The position numbers and the translations under genes were made by a program. Shown here one piece after another: positions 8,699 through 17,190 of a stretch of DNA of 64,000 nucleotides (its first letter is position 1; the number at the start of each line of letters is the position of its first letter). A model generated the notes under the pieces. That model was not told the origin of the DNA. It was given only the letters and a program-made list of their open reading frames with translations, and did no database searches. Origin of the DNA: DATFVJ01 sp963712955 (GTDB taxonomy: Bacteria > Actinomycetota > Actinomycetes > Streptosporangiales > Streptosporangiaceae); the NCBI GenBank assembly GCA_963712955.1, contig CAVQKF010000006.1, positions 124,001 through 188,000 on the forward strand. Direction: 5' to 3'.

Positions 8699-9541
8699 CT
8701 ACTGGTTACTATGCGTACCCGGCTGTGCGGTCCCGCGGACCTCGCCCAGGATGTCGGGCCGGCGGTGCTCCAGGCTGGGGAGCGCGGCCCTGACCTGTTC
8801 GGTCAGCCCTTGGTCGATGTTCCCGACCGCGATACCAGGCCGCGAGCCGAGGTCGAGTCGTACGGTGCCCATCGGGTCGACCAGCATGCTCCGGCCGACA
8901 CCGGTCGGAGCTCTGACTGGCCGGGAGCCTGGGTCAGGCACCTGGCCCGCGGCGGCCACCCACACCGTGTTCTCGATGGCCCGCGCGCGCACCAGGGTCA
9001 CCCAGTGCTCCTCCTTGAACAGGCCGGCTCCCCACGCGGCGATCACGACCAGAAGCTGCGCTCCGCCGACCGTCAGCGCGCGTGCGAGTTCGGGAAAGCG
9101 GATGTCGTAGCACGTGATGAACCCGACCCGCAGACCATCGAATTCGGCGATGACCGCCTCCGTGCCCGGCGCCACGAGGTCTGACTCCCGCTGGCCCAGC
9201 GCGTCGAACAGGTGGATCTTGCGGTAGGCGGCGCAGCGACTCCCGTGCCTGTCGTAGCCGACGGCGGTGTTGTGCACGAGCCCGCCAGGTGCGGGCTCGA
9301 ACACGCCCGCGACGAGTGCGGTCCCGTGATCGCGCGCGGCCGACGCCAGGGCTGTACAGAACGGCCCGTCGAGCGGCTCGGCAGCGCTGCGCAGATCCGA
9401 TCCGAAGCGGACCTGGGTGGCCTCAGGAAAGACCGCGAGGTCGGCACCGTCCGCCGTGGCCTGTGACATAGCCTCCTTAACGCGAGCCATGTTGACGGCA
9501 GGATCGCTGGAGACCGGAATCTGGCAAAGCGCGACGCGCAT
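8699..9541 (-). CDS. Carbon-nitrogen hydrolase (nitrilase superfamily)
   Basis: 280 aa from ATG. The Glu-Lys-Cys triad of the nitrilase superfamily is visible: Glu in LAVFPEATQ, Lys in YRKIHLFD and the nucleophile Cys in ITCYDIRFPELAR. Length and motifs fit the branch of Nit1/Nit2-like omega-amidases and predicted deaminated-glutathione amidases, which hydrolyse amides such as alpha-ketoglutaramate or deaminated glutathione. The exact substrate cannot be read from the sequence. Cytoplasmic. It is divergent from the serpin gene with 135 bp between the starts, so both promoters must lie there. Confidence 0.9.
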   Translation of the reverse strand: MRVALCQIPVSSDPAVNMARVKEAMSQATADGADLAVFPEATQVRFGSDLRSAAEPLDGPFCTALASAARDHGTALVAGVFEPAPGGLVHNTAVGYDRHGSRCAAYRKIHLFDALGQRESDLVAPGTEAVIAEFDGLRVGFITCYDIRFPELARALTVGGAQLLVVIAAWGAGLFKEEHWVTLVRARAIENTVWVAAAGQVPDPGSRPVRAPTGVGRSMLVDPMGTVRLDLGSRPGIAVGNIDQGLTEQVRAALPSLEHRRPDILGEVRGTAQPGTHSNQ

Positions 9542-9676
9542 GCCGTCAGCCTACGCGGCTGGGAGGCCGCGCGACTGTCATGATCGCGGGCAGAATCTTC
9601 AACATGGCGCAAGACCCACCGAGATCGTGGATTTTTCCCTCGTCAGTGCTGGCTGGAGAGCGCGAATCGCCGCGAC

Positions 9677-10879
9677 GTGCACGCGGCGGGGCGGCGTAGG
9701 CTGGCGCAGGTGGACGATTCCCCTGCTACTACTCGATCCGGCGCCGCTGAGCTTACGGTTCAGGCGCAGGCCATCGACGCAACCGGCGCGGCGCTGTACC
9801 GCGCGCTCGGCGCGAGCGGCGCCAATATCGCGTTCTCACCCGTCAGCATCGCTGTCGCCCTGCAGATGGCGCTGCTCGGGGCGCGCGCAGAGACCGCCGC
9901 CGAGCTCGCCCGCTTCTTGCACCTGGCCAGCGCCGACAAGGCGGCTGAAGGGCTGCGTCTGCTGACAGCTTCGCTTGCCGGCGAGGGCGCCCGCAGCCAG
10001 GACGTTACCTTCCGCATGCCGAACACGATGTGGGTGCAATCGGGGCTGCCTCTGGTGCCTGAATTCATCGATCGGCTGCGTGACCTGGCCGCGCTAGCCG
10101 TCAGGGATGCTGATTTTGTGCGCGCGTCCGTGGATGTCGCGCGGGAGATCAACCAGTTCATCGCGGAACAGACCGCAGGCAAAATCACCAACCTGATCGC
10201 ACCCGGCCTCCTCAGCCCGCGCACCCGGCTGATTCTGGCGAACGCCATTTACCTCAAGGCGCGGTGGGCGCATCCGTTCGCAACGGGAGCGACCAGTGAC
10301 GGGCCGTTCCACCTCCACGCCGGCGGCACGGCGACGGCGCGCATGATGCGCGTCACCGCCCAGTTCGGCTACCTGCGCGGTGATGGCTACCAGGCGGTGC
10401 TGCTGCCGTACGCCGGGTCCCGGCTGGCCATGGCGGTGCTTCTGCCGGACGGGTCACCAGGCCCGCTGGAGGATCGCCTCGCAGGACGTGGCGTGCGCGG
10501 CCTCATCGGCGGCACGCAGCGCGCGCTGGTGGCGCTGACGATGCCGAAATTCCGCGTCACCACCGGGTTCCGGCTCGCCGGGGCGCTGCGCGAACTCGGC
10601 GTCAAGGCGGCGTTCAGCGGCGATGCGGACTTCAGCGGCATCACCACCGCGGAGCGGCTGGCCATCGACGAGGTCGTGCACAAGGCGTACGTCGACGTGG
10701 ACGAGTACGGCACCGAGGCCGCGGCGGCGACGGCGGTCACGATGCGCGCCATGGCCCTTGTGGCGCCGGTCCGGCCGCCGGTCACCGTGATTGTCGACAG
10801 GCCGTTCCTTTTCGCGATCATCGACACGGTGACCGGCGCGTCGCTCTTCCTCGGCAGGGTGAGCAACCCGCGGGCTTGA
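9677..10879 (+). CDS. Serpin-family serine protease inhibitor
   Basis: 400 aa from GTG; a GTG at 9710 is an alternative start, and neither has a strong ribosome binding site. The serpin fold is clear throughout: NIAFSPVSIAVALQMALLGA, TNLIAPGLLSPRTRLILANA, the breach motif IDEVVHKAYVDVDEYGTEAA and the terminal PFLFAIIDTVTGASLFLGRV. The hinge GTEAAAAT has the small residues needed for loop insertion, so an inhibitory serpin is expected. Counting from the hinge as in alpha-1-antitrypsin (Gly as P15) puts P1 at Met and P1' at Ala in RAMALV; this is an estimate. No signal peptide is seen, suggesting a cytoplasmic inhibitor or unusual secretion. Serpins are patchily distributed in bacteria. Confidence 0.92.
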   Translation: MHAAGRRRLAQVDDSPATTRSGAAELTVQAQAIDATGAALYRALGASGANIAFSPVSIAVALQMALLGARAETAAELARFLHLASADKAAEGLRLLTASLAGEGARSQDVTFRMPNTMWVQSGLPLVPEFIDRLRDLAALAVRDADFVRASVDVAREINQFIAEQTAGKITNLIAPGLLSPRTRLILANAIYLKARWAHPFATGATSDGPFHLHAGGTATARMMRVTAQFGYLRGDGYQAVLLPYAGSRLAMAVLLPDGSPGPLEDRLAGRGVRGLIGGTQRALVALTMPKFRVTTGFRLAGALRELGVKAAFSGDADFSGITTAERLAIDEVVHKAYVDVDEYGTEAAAATAVTMRAMALVAPVRPPVTVIVDRPFLFAIIDTVTGASLFLGRVSNPRA

Positions 10880-10997
10880 TCCACGGGCTGACAAGGCGCT
10901 CGATATGTGGCCTGCCACGCCATGCGGATGGCCGAGCTTTGCCGGCCACCTCGAAGGCGTGGTCGAAGCCCTGGCCGCCGGTGAGCTTTATTTTCGC

Positions 10998-11189
10998 TCA
11001 TTCCTCGATCCGGAGCGCGGCCTTGGGGCATGAATGGACGGCATGCCCTACCCGGTCGGCAAGCTCGGATTGGACCTCGGATACCAGGATGTGCAGGTTA
11101 TCCTCGTCGTCGACCTCGAAGACCTCTGGAACGAGGCCGGCGCAGACCGCGTTGGCCTCGCAGACCTCAGAGTCGACCTTGACCCTCAT
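10998..11189 (-). CDS. Small ferredoxin (single cluster, 3Fe-4S type)
   Basis: 63 aa from ATG. The pattern C-x5-C near residue 10 (CEANAVC) and a later CPKAAL give three Cys ligands, with Asn in the central position where a 4Fe-4S protein would have Cys. This matches actinobacterial [3Fe-4S] ferredoxins such as those serving cytochromes P450. Acidic overall, soluble electron carrier. No P450 or reductase gene is adjacent, so its partner is unknown. It converges with the serpin gene, with about 118 bp between them. Confidence 0.88.
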   Translation of the reverse strand: MRVKVDSEVCEANAVCAGLVPEVFEVDDEDNLHILVSEVQSELADRVGHAVHSCPKAALRIEE

Positions 11190-11382
11190 GGGCCGGCCTC
11201 CTTGTCACCTCGCGCTCCGGCGATTGCGGCACACGCCGCCGGGCTGGACCAGCGATCTTTCACCCACCCGGAAAGTAGAACACGTTCCAGCATGACCGGG
11301 CAAGGCGATGCCCGGCGGGGCGCCGGCGGGGCGCCGGCGGGCGCCGGCGCTCGTTCCCGCTCCGGGGCAGTACAGTTCGGCC

Positions 11383-12021
11383 GTGGAAATGCCTGCAAAG
11401 CTCGAAAAGGCCGCCGAGGCGGCCAAGGGCTTCATGCCGCCCGCAGAGGGCCGGGCGTTGTACGAGGTCGCTCGTCAATATGCTCACCTCGGCCCGATCG
11501 TCGAGATCGGGACGTACTGCGGTAAGTCAACGATCTACCTCGCCGCGGCGGTGCTCGGCAGCCAGCAGCGGGTCGTCACCGTCGATCACCATCATGGCTC
11601 CGAGGAGAACCAGCCAGGCTGGGAGTACCACGACGCCTCCCTCGTGGACCCGCTGATCGGGCGGTTGGATACCCTTCCCGCCTTCCGCGCGACGCTGTCG
11701 GGCGCCGGGGTGGAAGAGCAGGTCATCGCCGTGGTGGGCCGGTCCGCCGAGGTGGCCGCGCTGTGGCGCGCCCCGGTCGGCATGCTGTTCATCGATGGCG
11801 GCCATACCGACGAGGCCGCGCAGGCCGACTACGTGGGCTGGGCGCCGTGGGTGACGATGGGCGGTGCGCTCGCCATCCACGACGTTTTCCCCGACCCCGC
11901 TGAAGGCGGGCAGCCGCCCTACCGCGTCTACCTGCGTGCCATGGCATCAGGCGCGTTCTGCGAGGTGCGCAACGAGGGCTCACTGCGGGTGCTGCAGCGG
12001 ACCGGTGACGGCATCGGCTGA
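11383..12021 (+). CDS. Class I SAM-dependent methyltransferase (Methyltransf_24 type)
   Basis: About 212 aa from the GTG at 11383, or 210 aa from the ATG at 11389; the longer frame from 11308 runs through a GC repeat and is unlikely to be coding. Motif I is VEIGTYCGKSTIYLA, followed by VVTVDHHHGSEEN (acidic loop after strand 2) and MLFIDGGHTDEA, the signature of O-methyltransferase-like Methyltransf_24 proteins. The substrate is unknown. The gene converges on the toroid-fold gene and their ends overlap by 42 nt. With the genes at 11980-16689 it forms a group resembling a glycolipid or polysaccharide modification cluster. Confidence 0.85.
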   Translation: MEMPAKLEKAAEAAKGFMPPAEGRALYEVARQYAHLGPIVEIGTYCGKSTIYLAAAVLGSQQRVVTVDHHHGSEENQPGWEYHDASLVDPLIGRLDTLPAFRATLSGAGVEEQVIAVVGRSAEVAALWRAPVGMLFIDGGHTDEAAQADYVGWAPWVTMGGALAIHDVFPDPAEGGQPPYRVYLRAMASGAFCEVRNEGSLRVLQRTGDGIG

Positions 12022-13122
12022 ACGCTGACCCTGGTAACGTGCCACCTCGGCGCAGCCGCAGCCAGCCGCCCATTCCGCCGCGGCAGGCTGGTCGCGGACG
12101 GGAGCACTGGCGGTCATGTGAAAAAGATCAGCCCCGCCGCTCGCCTTGGACAGCGCGTCAGCCGCGAGGACGACGGCCGCTGCCGTCCAGCTGCTTCGCT
12201 CGGCAGGGAAATGCGCCTGGTTCACGAACTGCCATCCGGTCCAGTAGGCGCCGCTGTCGTCCCTGAGATGCTGGACCGAACCGTAGAGGCTGAGCGCCTG
12301 GTTCCTGTCCCCGATCACGTCGAGCGTGAGCACGAGCTCGCATGTCTCCGCGCCGGTGATCCACGGCTCGTCGCTCACGCAGCGGATCCCGAGGTCGGGC
12401 ACGACGAACTCGGCCCAGCGGCTGGCGAGCCTGCGACGTGCCGCGTCGCCACGCACCGCGCCGCCAAGGACGGGGTAGTACCAGTCCATCGAGAACCGGC
12501 TCTTGTCGGCGAACGCCTCCGGGTGCTCCGCGATCACATGACCGAGCTGGTCCGCGGCGAGTTCCCAGTCCGGCTGCGGCTCACCCATGAATTCGGCGAG
12601 TGCCACCGCGAAGCGCAGGCTCTGATACGTGCTCGAGCACCCGGTGAGGAGGGCGTAGCTTGCGGGCGAGCCGTCGGCCGCACGCTCCCACAGGATCTCG
12701 CCGCGCTCGGTCTGCAGGCGCAACACAAAGTTGATGGCCCTGACCACCGTCGGCCACATCCGGAGCGCGAAGGCCTCGTCGCCGGTGACCTGGAGCTCGT
12801 GCCAGACGCCCACCGCCACGTAGGCCACCTGGTTGCTCTCCGCGGCCGCGTCCGTCACCTTCCCGTGCACCGCCTTCTTGGGCCAGGACCCGTCCGCCCG
12901 TTGCGTGCGGCGCAGCCACTCGTACGCCCGCCTGGCCGGGCCGGTGAGGCCGCAGACTGTGAGCGCCATCGCGCACTCGACGTGATCCCAGGCGTCGGTG
13001 TGGCCGTCCGGCCAGGGGACCGCGCCAGACCTCTCCTGCATGGCGGCAATGCTGCGGCCCGTGGCGAGGATCTCATTCGCGCTGAGGATCCCGGGGACCG
13101 CGGGCAGATCATGCCGCCGCAT
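11980..13122 (-). CDS. Prenyltransferase/terpene cyclase-like alpha/alpha-toroid protein
   Basis: 380 aa from ATG, overlapping the upstream methyltransferase by 14 nt. It contains toroid-type repeats: DAWDHVECAMALTVCGL, then AYEWLRRTQRADGSWPKK with the QxDGSW-like element, and later SGAYWTGWQFVNQAHFPAE. Proteins of this family are commonly annotated as prenyltransferase in actinomycetes, but catalytic DxDD-type motifs of squalene cyclases are not seen, so a true cyclase or transferase activity is unproven. A glucanase-like (alpha/alpha)6 barrel is another possibility. It is the last gene of the minus-strand set GT4, methyltransferase, toroid, all with overlaps, so they are probably one transcript with a shared function. 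Confidence 0.75.
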   Translation of the reverse strand: MRRHDLPAVPGILSANEILATGRSIAAMQERSGAVPWPDGHTDAWDHVECAMALTVCGLTGPARRAYEWLRRTQRADGSWPKKAVHGKVTDAAAESNQVAYVAVGVWHELQVTGDEAFALRMWPTVVRAINFVLRLQTERGEILWERAADGSPASYALLTGCSSTYQSLRFAVALAEFMGEPQPDWELAADQLGHVIAEHPEAFADKSRFSMDWYYPVLGGAVRGDAARRRLASRWAEFVVPDLGIRCVSDEPWITGAETCELVLTLDVIGDRNQALSLYGSVQHLRDDSGAYWTGWQFVNQAHFPAERSSWTAAAVVLAADALSKASGGADLFHMTASAPVRDQPAAAEWAAGCGCAEVARYQGQRSADAVTGPLQHPQ

Positions 13123-13876
13123 GGTCGTGCTCCGGCAGGTCCTCCATCTGCGCCATTGAGCCCTGCGCTGGTTTTCGCAGGTACACGACCAGGCTCTTAC
13201 CCAGCAGGGGGTTCAGAGCCCGCTCGGCCACCCGGGTCAGGGCGGGCCGCTTCATGATGTCCCAGACAAGCAGCCGGTGATACGCCCGTGCAAGCGGGTG
13301 GGCATCGTTGTGAACTCCCACGGCGCACTTCAGCCACCAGTAAGGCGAGTGCAGGCCGTGGGCGTGGTGATGCGCGCCGACTGCGAACCCGGCACGCTTC
13401 AGCTTGGCCTCGAGCTCGACCCTCGTGTAAATGCGGACGTGCCCGCCGGGCGTGTTGTGGTAGTTCTCCGACAGTGCCCAGCAGATCCGCTCGGGCAGCC
13501 AGCTTGGCACGGTCACCGCTGCCTGGCCGCCGGGCCGCAGCACCCGGGCCAGCTCGTTCATGGCCCGCTGATCGTCGAGGATGTGCTCGAGCACCTCGGC
13601 GGCGATCACCCGGTCGAAGGATCCGTCCGCGAACGGCATCGCGGTGGCATCGCCGACCGCGGTGCGGGCATCGGCGCGCGATGGCGCCTCTCCGGCCGTC
13701 CGCATCGCGGCGAACATCGCGCTGACCCCACCAAGCTCGTCGGCGTTCATGTCAAGCGCCACGACATCGGCGCCGCGCCTGTATACCTCGAAGGCATGCC
13801 GACCTGCCCCACAGCCGAGGTCGAGCACGCGGTCACCTGGACCGACGCGAAGCCGGCCGAAATCGACGGTCAGCAG
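13109..13876 (-). CDS. Class I SAM-dependent methyltransferase (Methyltransf_11), probable CTG start
   Basis: About 255 aa if translation begins at the CTG at 13876. The upstream extension to 14011 lies entirely within the glycosyltransferase frame and has no methyltransferase character. GAAGGGAG sits 5-6 nt before the CTG, and conserved sequence starts right there with LLTVDFGRLRVG. Motif I is VLDLGCGAGRHAFEV, motif II VVALDMNADEL, then DRVIAAEVLEHI and ARVLRPGG. The start overlaps the glycosyltransferase stop by 7 nt, so coupling could favour the weak codon. The substrate is probably a sugar or glycolipid, judged only from neighbours. An ATG at 13984 is a less likely alternative. Confidence 0.85.
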   Translation of the reverse strand: MLTVDFGRLRVGPGDRVLDLGCGAGRHAFEVYRRGADVVALDMNADELGGVSAMFAAMRTAGEAPSRADARTAVGDATAMPFADGSFDRVIAAEVLEHILDDQRAMNELARVLRPGGQAAVTVPSWLPERICWALSENYHNTPGGHVRIYTRVELEAKLKRAGFAVGAHHHAHGLHSPYWWLKCAVGVHNDAHPLARAYHRLLVWDIMKRPALTRVAERALNPLLGKSLVVYLRKPAQGSMAQMEDLPEHDHAAA

Positions 13877-15162
13877 GGTTCGGCTCCCTTCGTCGGGGCT
13901 GCGATGTGCGGGGAGCTCACGGTGGCATGCCGTGCGATGGCCGCCGCGTACCGGCCCTGCGTGGCCTTGGCCACCGCCGGCCATGCATAACGTTCCTGTA
14001 CCCGGCGCCACGCCGCCTCGCCGAGCTGCCCGCGCCGGCGGGGTGAGTCGTGCAGCCCGCGCAGCGCGGCCGCGAGCGCCTCGGCATCGCCCGGCGTCAC
14101 CTGAATGGCTGCGTCGCCCACCACCTCGGGCAGCGCCCCTGTGCGGCTCACAACAAGAGGCGTGCCCGAGGCCATGTGCTCAACAGCCGGCAGCGAGAAG
14201 CCCTCGTAAAGCGACGGCACCGCCGCGATCTCAGCACTCGCGAGCAGTTCCGCGAGCTGGTTGTCGCTGATCCCGTGCACGAACCGCACCCTGTCCTTGA
14301 GCGCGAGCTCGCCGACCAGCCGCTGCGTCGGGCCGCCGGGCGTCGGCCTGCTGACCACAGTCAGCCGCACATCTCGTTCCGTGGCGAGCTTGGCGACGGC
14401 GTGCAGCAAAACGGCGATCCCCTTCATCGGGGAGTCCGCGCTGGCCACGGCGACGATCTGGCCTGGCGTCCTCGGCGCGGTGCGCGGATGGAACGACCGG
14501 GTGTCCACGCCGAGCGGGATGACGTGGACACGGGCGGGCGGCACCTTGAAGTCGGCGCAGATGTCGCGGCGCGAGGATTCGGACACCGTGAGGATGTCGC
14601 CAACCCTGCGGGCGACGCGGGACTGCATGCGCACGAAGCCATACCATCGCCACTTGGACAGCTTGGAAAGGCCATGCGCGGCGCGCAGCTCGATCCGCCT
14701 GTCGACGCTGATCGGATGATGAATGCTCGTCACCAGGGGAAGGCCTAGCCGGTGGATGCCGAGCATCCCGTAGCCGAGCACCTGGTTGTCGTGGACGATG
14801 TCGAAGGCGTCGCGGCGCCTGTGCAGCTCGCGCAGCGCCCGCAGGCTGAACGTCAGCGGCTCGGGAAAGGCGGCGGTCCACATTGACATGACCTCGAGCA
14901 CGTCGATCCAGTCGCGATACTCGCGCAGGTGTGGCATGCGGAAGGGGTCTTCGTCGCGGTAGAGGTCGAGGCTGGGCACGCGGTGCAGCGTGGGTCCGGG
15001 TTCGAGCTCCGGATAGGGCTGGCCGGACAGAACCTCAACCTGGTGGCCGAGCGCCGCAAGCTCGCGGCTGAGGTGGCGAAGGTAGATCCCCTGACCGCCG
15101 CAGTGCGGTTTGCTCCGGTAGGAAAGCAGCGCGACGCGGAGTGGGCGGTCCATGGTGCTCAC
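13870..15162 (-). CDS. Glycosyltransferase family 4 protein
   Basis: 430 aa from GTG at 15162, which has GGAGGA 9 nt upstream; an ATG at 15153 is a second candidate. GT-B fold signs: N-terminal glycine-rich loop SKPHCGGQGIYLRHLSREL for acceptor side, and donor-side motif YEGFSLPAVEHMASGTPLV with the E-x7-E arrangement of retaining GT4 enzymes (mannosyl or glucosyl transferases). Cytoplasmic, peripheral. It is followed with overlap by a methyltransferase and the toroid protein and is divergent from a GDP-mannose dehydratase gene, so a deoxyhexose or mannose donor is a reasonable guess. Confidence 0.9.
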   Translation of the reverse strand: MSTMDRPLRVALLSYRSKPHCGGQGIYLRHLSRELAALGHQVEVLSGQPYPELEPGPTLHRVPSLDLYRDEDPFRMPHLREYRDWIDVLEVMSMWTAAFPEPLTFSLRALRELHRRRDAFDIVHDNQVLGYGMLGIHRLGLPLVTSIHHPISVDRRIELRAAHGLSKLSKWRWYGFVRMQSRVARRVGDILTVSESSRRDICADFKVPPARVHVIPLGVDTRSFHPRTAPRTPGQIVAVASADSPMKGIAVLLHAVAKLATERDVRLTVVSRPTPGGPTQRLVGELALKDRVRFVHGISDNQLAELLASAEIAAVPSLYEGFSLPAVEHMASGTPLVVSRTGALPEVVGDAAIQVTPGDAEALAAALRGLHDSPRRRGQLGEAAWRRVQERYAWPAVAKATQGRYAAAIARHATVSSPHIAAPTKGAEPC

Positions 15163-15657
15163 GCGTCACGCTCCTCCTGCGCCCTGGCTGGTTCCGCGCG
15201 GCTCCGTGGGGCGGCAGCAGCAAGCGCCGCGCGGCGGAGCACGGGGTATGAACACGGTCCTAGCGAGCGAACCTTACCACCCAGTACTTCACGTTACGTT
15301 ATGTGCCGATTTTTCCGCTCGGCGCAGTTGATGTGGCTGTGTTGCTGGTAGCCGCGCGCACCGGCGAGCAGAATGAAATGTGTTCTATTTCTGCTGCTGA
15401 TACGTCAAGACCTCGTGCTTACGTTCGCCTCAAGCCAGGGGAACGTGTATCAATCGGCCCGCCGCGGCCGGGTCCGCGCCACCAGTCAGGCAGCTGTACA
15501 AGGTGTACTTTGGGCGAACTTGGAGTGATGTCTTGCCACGGCGGGCCACGTCCGGGCACGGCGCGCGCTCCTGCGGCATCGGCGCAGGCCCTGGCCTCGC
15601 GGCGCACCGCCGGGCCAGGCCACCCGCCCCCGCTGAGGCGAGATCGAGGAGGCACCG
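15163..15657. other. 495-bp divergent intergenic region
   Basis: Lies between the GT4 gene (minus) and gmd (plus) and must hold both promoters. The middle, about 15280-15400, is noticeably richer in A/T than the neighbourhood. A short perfect inverted repeat, GTACA-AGG-TGTAC, is at 15496-15508 and could be an operator half-site pair, though this is weak evidence. No gene is seen. Confidence 0.5.
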
Positions 15658-16689
15658 GTGAGCAGGCGCGCGCTAATTACGGGGATCACCGGGCAGGACG
15701 GCTCGTATCTCGCTGAGTATCTGCTTGCGGCAGGTTACGAGGTCTGGGGACTTGTCCGGGGGCAGTCGAATCCCCGGGTACCGCGGGTCCGCCAGCTTCT
15801 GCGCGACGTCCAGCTGGTCAGCGGCGACCTGCTCGACCAGGGCAGCCTGATTTCCGCGGTGGAACAGGTGCAGCCGGACGAGGTCTACAACCTGGGCGCG
15901 ATCTCATACGTGCCGATGTCATGGCAGCAGGCCGAGCTGACCGCGGAGGTCACTGGCATGGGTGTGCTGCGGATGCTGGAGGCGATCCGTGTGTACAGCG
16001 GGGTGTCGGCGTCACGGCCCGCGCCGCATGGGCAGATCCGGTTCTACCAGGCGTCGTCGTCGGAGATGTTCGGCAAGGTGCGCGAGTCACCGCAGCACGA
16101 GGTGACACCCTTCCACCCGCGCAGCCCGTACGGGGTGGCCAAGGCGTACGGTCATTTCCTCACGCAGAACTACCGCGAGTCATACGGTATGTACGCCGTC
16201 TCGGGCATCTTGTTCAACCACGAGTCACCCCGCCGTGGCGCGGAGTTCGTGACCCGCAAGGTGTCCCTCGGCGTAGCCAGAATAAAGCTTGGCATGGAGC
16301 GGAGATTGCGGCTGGGCAATCTCACCGCGCGGCGGGACTGGGGCTTCGCCGGAGACTACGTCCAGGCGATGCACGTGATGCTCGGGCAGGGCGAGCCCGA
16401 GGATTACGTGGTGGGCACGGGCACGACGCATTCGGTCGAGGAACTGGTGGAGCTCGCCTTCGGGGCCGCCGAGCTTGATTGGCGTGAGCATGTGGACTGC
16501 GATCCCGCTCTCATCAGGCCTGCCGAGGTCGATATGCTCTGCGCGGACCCGTCGAAGGCGCGCAGGCAGCTCGGCTGGGAGCCGAAGATCCAGTTCGCCG
16601 AACTGGTCGCGATGATGGTCGAGTCCGACATCGAACTGCTTTCCTCTGGCGGTCAGGCCGACGCGTCGTGGGGCTCCGGGCCGTGGTGA
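15658..16689 (+). CDS. gmd: GDP-mannose 4,6-dehydratase
   Basis: 343 aa from GTG with GAGGAGG 5 nt upstream. It converts GDP-mannose to GDP-4-keto-6-deoxymannose, the precursor of GDP-fucose, GDP-rhamnose and related sugars. Visible: N-terminal Rossmann motif GITGQDGSYLAEYLL, the QASSSEMFG catalytic Ser/Glu segment, the SDR pair Y-x3-K in SPYGVAKAYGH, and ILFNHESPRRGAEFVTRK, diagnostic of Gmd. Length is usual. No GDP-fucose synthase or reductase is next to it, so the final sugar is unknown. The divergent GT4 gene is a candidate user of the product. Confidence 0.95.
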   Translation: MSRRALITGITGQDGSYLAEYLLAAGYEVWGLVRGQSNPRVPRVRQLLRDVQLVSGDLLDQGSLISAVEQVQPDEVYNLGAISYVPMSWQQAELTAEVTGMGVLRMLEAIRVYSGVSASRPAPHGQIRFYQASSSEMFGKVRESPQHEVTPFHPRSPYGVAKAYGHFLTQNYRESYGMYAVSGILFNHESPRRGAEFVTRKVSLGVARIKLGMERRLRLGNLTARRDWGFAGDYVQAMHVMLGQGEPEDYVVGTGTTHSVEELVELAFGAAELDWREHVDCDPALIRPAEVDMLCADPSKARRQLGWEPKIQFAELVAMMVESDIELLSSGGQADASWGSGPW

Positions 16690-17190
16690 CCCAGTTCCCA
16701 GGCGCTCGCGACCCAGTTGTTTCAGATGGGCAGCGGTCTCGCCGCCGCGAGCCTTCGCAGCATCGGAGTATGCCCGTGAAGGGCATGTTCTCGTAACGTG
16801 TTCCAATTTTGCCCAGAGCCGATCATCGGGTCGGGCTGCGGGGTGCCGGGCTGAGACGCATGGGATTTCAGCATGCTGGTGGGCGCAGAGTTACCCGCCG
16901 GAGGGCCCGCGTGGCTGACGTAACACCGCAGACCCTGTCAGAGGCTGTCAACCGACTGTGCCTCCTGGAGGTCATACCAGTGCCGGCGCCCACGCGCGCC
17001 GCAGCATCCAGAAGCTGGGTCGGCCCGGCTCGTGGCGCTCGGGCCCCGGGCCGGGCTCGAAGCGCGGTGGCGTCACTTCGGGGAGGAGTGGCGCCACCGT
17101 GCTGCAATCTGACCGGAGTGGCCATCTCAAGCAAGGCGATGCAAGCTGGTGAGAAGGCCGCGCCGCCCGCACGTGATCGCGGCCGCTGGC
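16690..17190. other. 501-bp region without a supported gene
   Basis: Follows gmd and faces the end of the TetR-family gene. A hairpin ATGCCC-GTGAA-GGGCAT at 16770-16786, about 80 nt after the gmd stop, could terminate gmd transcription although no T-tract follows directly. Open frames of about 150 codons on both strands (16809-17267 plus, 16868-17323 minus) show no domain and are probably by-products of high GC. Confidence 0.45.

Noticed and set aside
12118..13257. 379-codon plus-strand open frame
   Set aside because: Antisense to the toroid-fold gene, which has recognisable repeats and an overlapping operon position; the plus frame has no domain.
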